This document shows positions 61,601 to 64,000 of a DNA stretch of 64,000 nt, piece after piece. A program made the position numbers and the translations under genes. Origin of the DNA: Sepiola atlantica (lineage: Eukaryota; Mollusca; Cephalopoda; Sepiida; Sepiolidae); contig OY744519.1 of NCBI GenBank assembly GCA_963556195.1, positions 29,832,397 to 29,896,396 of the forward strand, given 5' to 3'. Every line of letters starts with the position of its first letter. Position 1 is the first letter of the stretch. Below the pieces are notes generated by a model. That model was not told where the DNA came from and did no database searches. It saw nothing but the letters and a program-made list of their open reading frames with translations.

Positions 61601-63473
61601 ATGACTGAATCTCCGACACTTGCCATTCGTCCTTCTCCAATGCCGTCTAAGATGCTTCAGGCATGCAGCTCGGCGCCCAGAGTGAGAGTTCGTCTACGAG
61701 GTCCATTTTCCCCCCTTTCTCTACCCGGTTGACGCAAATGTGCTGGTGGGTAGCTGAAGACCTGCGCAGCGACAATCAAAGGCGACCTGGCAACACTATC
61801 AGGCCACAAGTAGTTGGTATTTTACTATGGAATTGGGATTGTGTGACCGAGCTCAGAATCAGCAAAAGTGAGCTGTGATGGTCATAGACCAGCGTGATAG
61901 TACAGAAATGAGACAAAGTCGATTTCCAATATTTAAAACAACTTTACTGGTCGTCTTCGTTAACATATAAATGAGAGGGTGAACGAAAGAGAAGGGTGTT
62001 TGTGAATGAATACGTTTATGAGTATGGCTAAAAGGCAAAAGGTTAGAAAGTCTATGTGGGGTTAAATAAATGTCCTATTAGTAGGGAAAAGAAAGAGTTC
62101 ATATATAAAAAATGTTTACAGTACACAGGTGTTGAAGTCAGGCCTTGTCCATGTGTGTATGTAGGTATGTGTGTGTTGCATTATATTAAGTCTACATGCG
62201 TGGCAATAGAAGTAGCCATGTTGGATACTTTGAGCTTCTTATCAAACCTCAAGGCCAGAAGCCCGGGGGTAAGTGGGGTCTGTTGTGCCCCAAAAGAGAA
62301 GTTTGTTGGTAGGTAAGAGCGCCATGGAATGAGTCAGCTCGCTGTGAGGTCTCCTGGCCGGAAAGAGACAGAGTCTAGCTGGCACTTCCTTTAATCAACT
62401 TTGGTTGTGTACTCAGCTCGCTTGAGAGATGGGCCCTGATTGGGCAAGCCGGAAAGGAAGTTAATGTCTGAACCAATCAGTGCCGAGCTTATGAATTAAG
62501 CACATATTCAAAATCGTAATGGCGGATCATTGTAGCCTGCATGTTGCTACTGCTGTCGCTTGTACCTCTGCTACAATAGCAGTACTACAAGTACAAACGC
62601 ACTACACCCATATACAAGCGAACACACATATATTCATGTGCATGTATATTGCAAGTAAAACAACCTGTTATAGTTCCTTATTCCATGAAAAAAAGAAAAT
62701 AAACATGCCTTTCTATCTTTTTGTTTATCAATGAAGTAAAAAGCTATCGGAAATGATGAGGGGTGGAATTTTCAATTTTTAATTCTAGTTATCGTTTATT
62801 CATTTTATTTTAATCATTGTCCAGGTCTTCAGCTGTCCACCGAAACGCTTGCGTCACCCAGGCAAAGTAGTAGGGAGGATTACATCGCAAATTAGCTCTC
62901 CCTCCAAATGCCAGGCTGCATGCCCAAACCATCGAAGATGTTGCTGCAATAGTCTGCAGTTCTACCCTGTTGTGACACTTCTGTATGCCGCAGATTATCC
63001 AACAGACGCAGGGATGGAAGAACCAAAAGTAATCACCGATTTCCGGTGCAGACGCCTCTTAGAATTTTCTGCCATGTTTTTTCTGCCGAAGCATCCTTTT
63101 TTTCGATAATCGTCACAAGAACTACAACGATGCATAAAGGATAGAGGGAGTTTTTATCAAGGCTTGCCTCCTCTAGATCCGCCATGTTCTGTCTATGACC
63201 AAGTGCATTAACAGGGTTACCTCATGAAAGGTGTGACTCTTCGCCACGCATAGACGATCATTCACTTTAGAGAACAGGTTAACTAGAGACTGTAGCGGCA
63301 CAAATGTGCTTTGAGGCGTATCTCATAGTGCTGGGTGCATGGGCACCAGTCAAAGGCACCACGGAAGGCCATCTTCGAAAAGTATTATCCCTCTGTATGA
63401 ACCCGCTTAACCCCAAATCATTTCATCTCAATTTTGCAATAGAAGAATTCAAATAAAAAGAAAATTATTTTAA
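61601..63473. other. No recognisable gene; unassigned repeats
   Basis: GC-richer than the surroundings, with CTCAGCTCGC-type words near 62330-62490, as in 62330 (GTCAGCTCGCTGTGAGG) and 62410 (CTCAGCTCGCTTGAGAG), suggesting an internal duplication. Frames at 62519-62734 and 62849-63109 (71-86 codons) have no recognisable domain. Upstream exons of the 57.8-kb gene could lie here on minus, but I cannot support one. Confidence 0.35.
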
Positions 63474-63600
63474 ACTAGCTGTCCCTACCTGGCGTTGCTC
63501 AGGAGTCTTTTTACTTTCATTTCTGTTTCATTTCATTTTTTTTCATTTTTTTTTTTTTTTTTAAATCGCATTTTTTGTTAACTCTTAAATTTTATTAATA
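63474..63600 (-). mobile_element. Helitron 3' end fragment 1
   Basis: Minus-strand end CCTGAGCAACGCCAGGTAGG, GACAGCTAGT, with CTAGT at 63478-63474 and T as the next base. The hairpin is degraded. The element is cut off at 63600 where the next Helitron end begins. Confidence 0.6.
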
Positions 63601-64000
63601 ACTAGCTGCCCCGACCCGGCGTTGTCCGGGATGCAGTAAAGTCATTTTAGTTTTTAATTTTTATTTGTTTGCAGATGTTTAAACATAAGATAAACAATTA
63701 TGTTTAAACATAAGATAAACAATTATGTTTAAACATAAGATAAACAATTACTATTATATTCTTCAATCTAAAATATCAGTTATAACACTTTACTGATTTT
63801 TATTTTTTAGGTGATTATTTAAAAATGTAAGTTTCATCTGTTGTATATTGTTACTGTGCTTGAATAACGATGAACAATTATGTGTAAAAATGTAACGGTA
63901 TATCTTTATGTATTTTTCAAAATATATTTGGTTATGGGGATCTATCTCAAAAACCTTTTAAGGAGTTTGTTACATATTTCCATTCTATGAACGTCCAGCG
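63601..64000 (-). mobile_element. Helitron 3' portion, continues past the window
   Basis: Minus-strand end CCCGGacaacgCCGGG, TCGGGGCAGCTAGT with CTAGT at 63605-63601 and T following. The body is AT-rich. No Rep/helicase motif in the 400 bases seen. The hairpin is intact, unlike the neighbouring copy. Confidence 0.68.
63677..63751. repeat. Three perfect 25-bp units
   Basis: GTTTAAACATAAGATAAACAATTAT repeated from 63677, 63702 and 63727 (last base changed), inside the Helitron body. Confidence 0.95.

Noticed and set aside
62519..63109. Two plus frames of 71 and 86 codons as host exons
   Set aside because: No domain, no convincing splice sites, and apparent repeat content nearby.

Overview
The window reads as intergenic or intronic DNA from a large, repeat-rich metazoan nuclear genome, most probably a mollusc and perhaps a cephalopod such as octopus. 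Seen directly: low gene density, about sixteen (AT)n arrays of 20-75 bp, (CT)n and (ATT)n tracts, an internal TTAGGG array, and dozens of decayed non-LTR retrotransposon, mariner, hAT, Helitron and SINE pieces. The cephalopod assignment is inference from this repertoire. I see no bacterial operons, CRISPR arrays or intact long reading frames. Coordinates of decayed repeats are approximate (tens of bases).

Layout. 0-8 kb: a Penelope-like fragment, a hAT MITE with a perfect 8-bp target duplication (360-646), a complete but dead mariner (2797-4048) beside a paralogous empty site, a U2-headed SINE, and an internally deleted mariner (7063-7635). 8-20 kb: LINE and RTE 3' ends, a 36-37 bp array split by an RTE insertion, an array of U2-like blocks (11.7-12.1 kb), an inverted Penelope-like pair (17.0-17.5 kb), a 30-bp array (18.3 kb) and a jockey/CR1-like LINE-A end. 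20-37 kb: a 77-bp array, LINE-A nested in LINE-B (23.7-24.8 kb), an R2-type endonuclease fragment (29.0 kb), U2-SINEs at 30.5 and 34 kb, and telomere-like repeats. 37-46 kb: AT microsatellites, LINE-A, an inverted ribozyme-like pair at 40.8 kb, a Helitron-like copy, RTE, and LINE fragments on alternating strands. 46-58 kb: a tRNA-headed SINE, a candidate terminal exon (50.03 kb), a second U2-like array, a complete 364-bp non-autonomous Helitron (51982-52345), a UCH-L ubiquitin hydrolase retrocopy (53.1-53.4 kb), a deleted LINE with a C-terminal zinc finger, and a 53-bp array grown from LINE-B sequence. 57.8-58.15 kb (minus) holds the best host-gene candidate: a terminal coding exon with splice acceptor, stop and polyadenylation signal. 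60-64 kb: a U2-SINE, an inverted Penelope-like pair, the best hammerhead-like motif (61165-61228) and Helitron 3' ends.

Two themes may be more than ordinary repeat decay. First, several short elements contain the hammerhead core (CTGANGA, stem II, GAAA). Three different families lie as head-to-head inverted pairs at 17, 40.8 and 60.8 kb, always minus copy first and plus copy second. Second, there is a SINE group whose head resembles the 5' part of U2 snRNA, including the branch-site-recognition block. Some of its tail is shared with a tRNA-headed SINE, and the same U2 block has been amplified in tandem in two other elements. No metabolic or signalling pathway can be assembled from this window.
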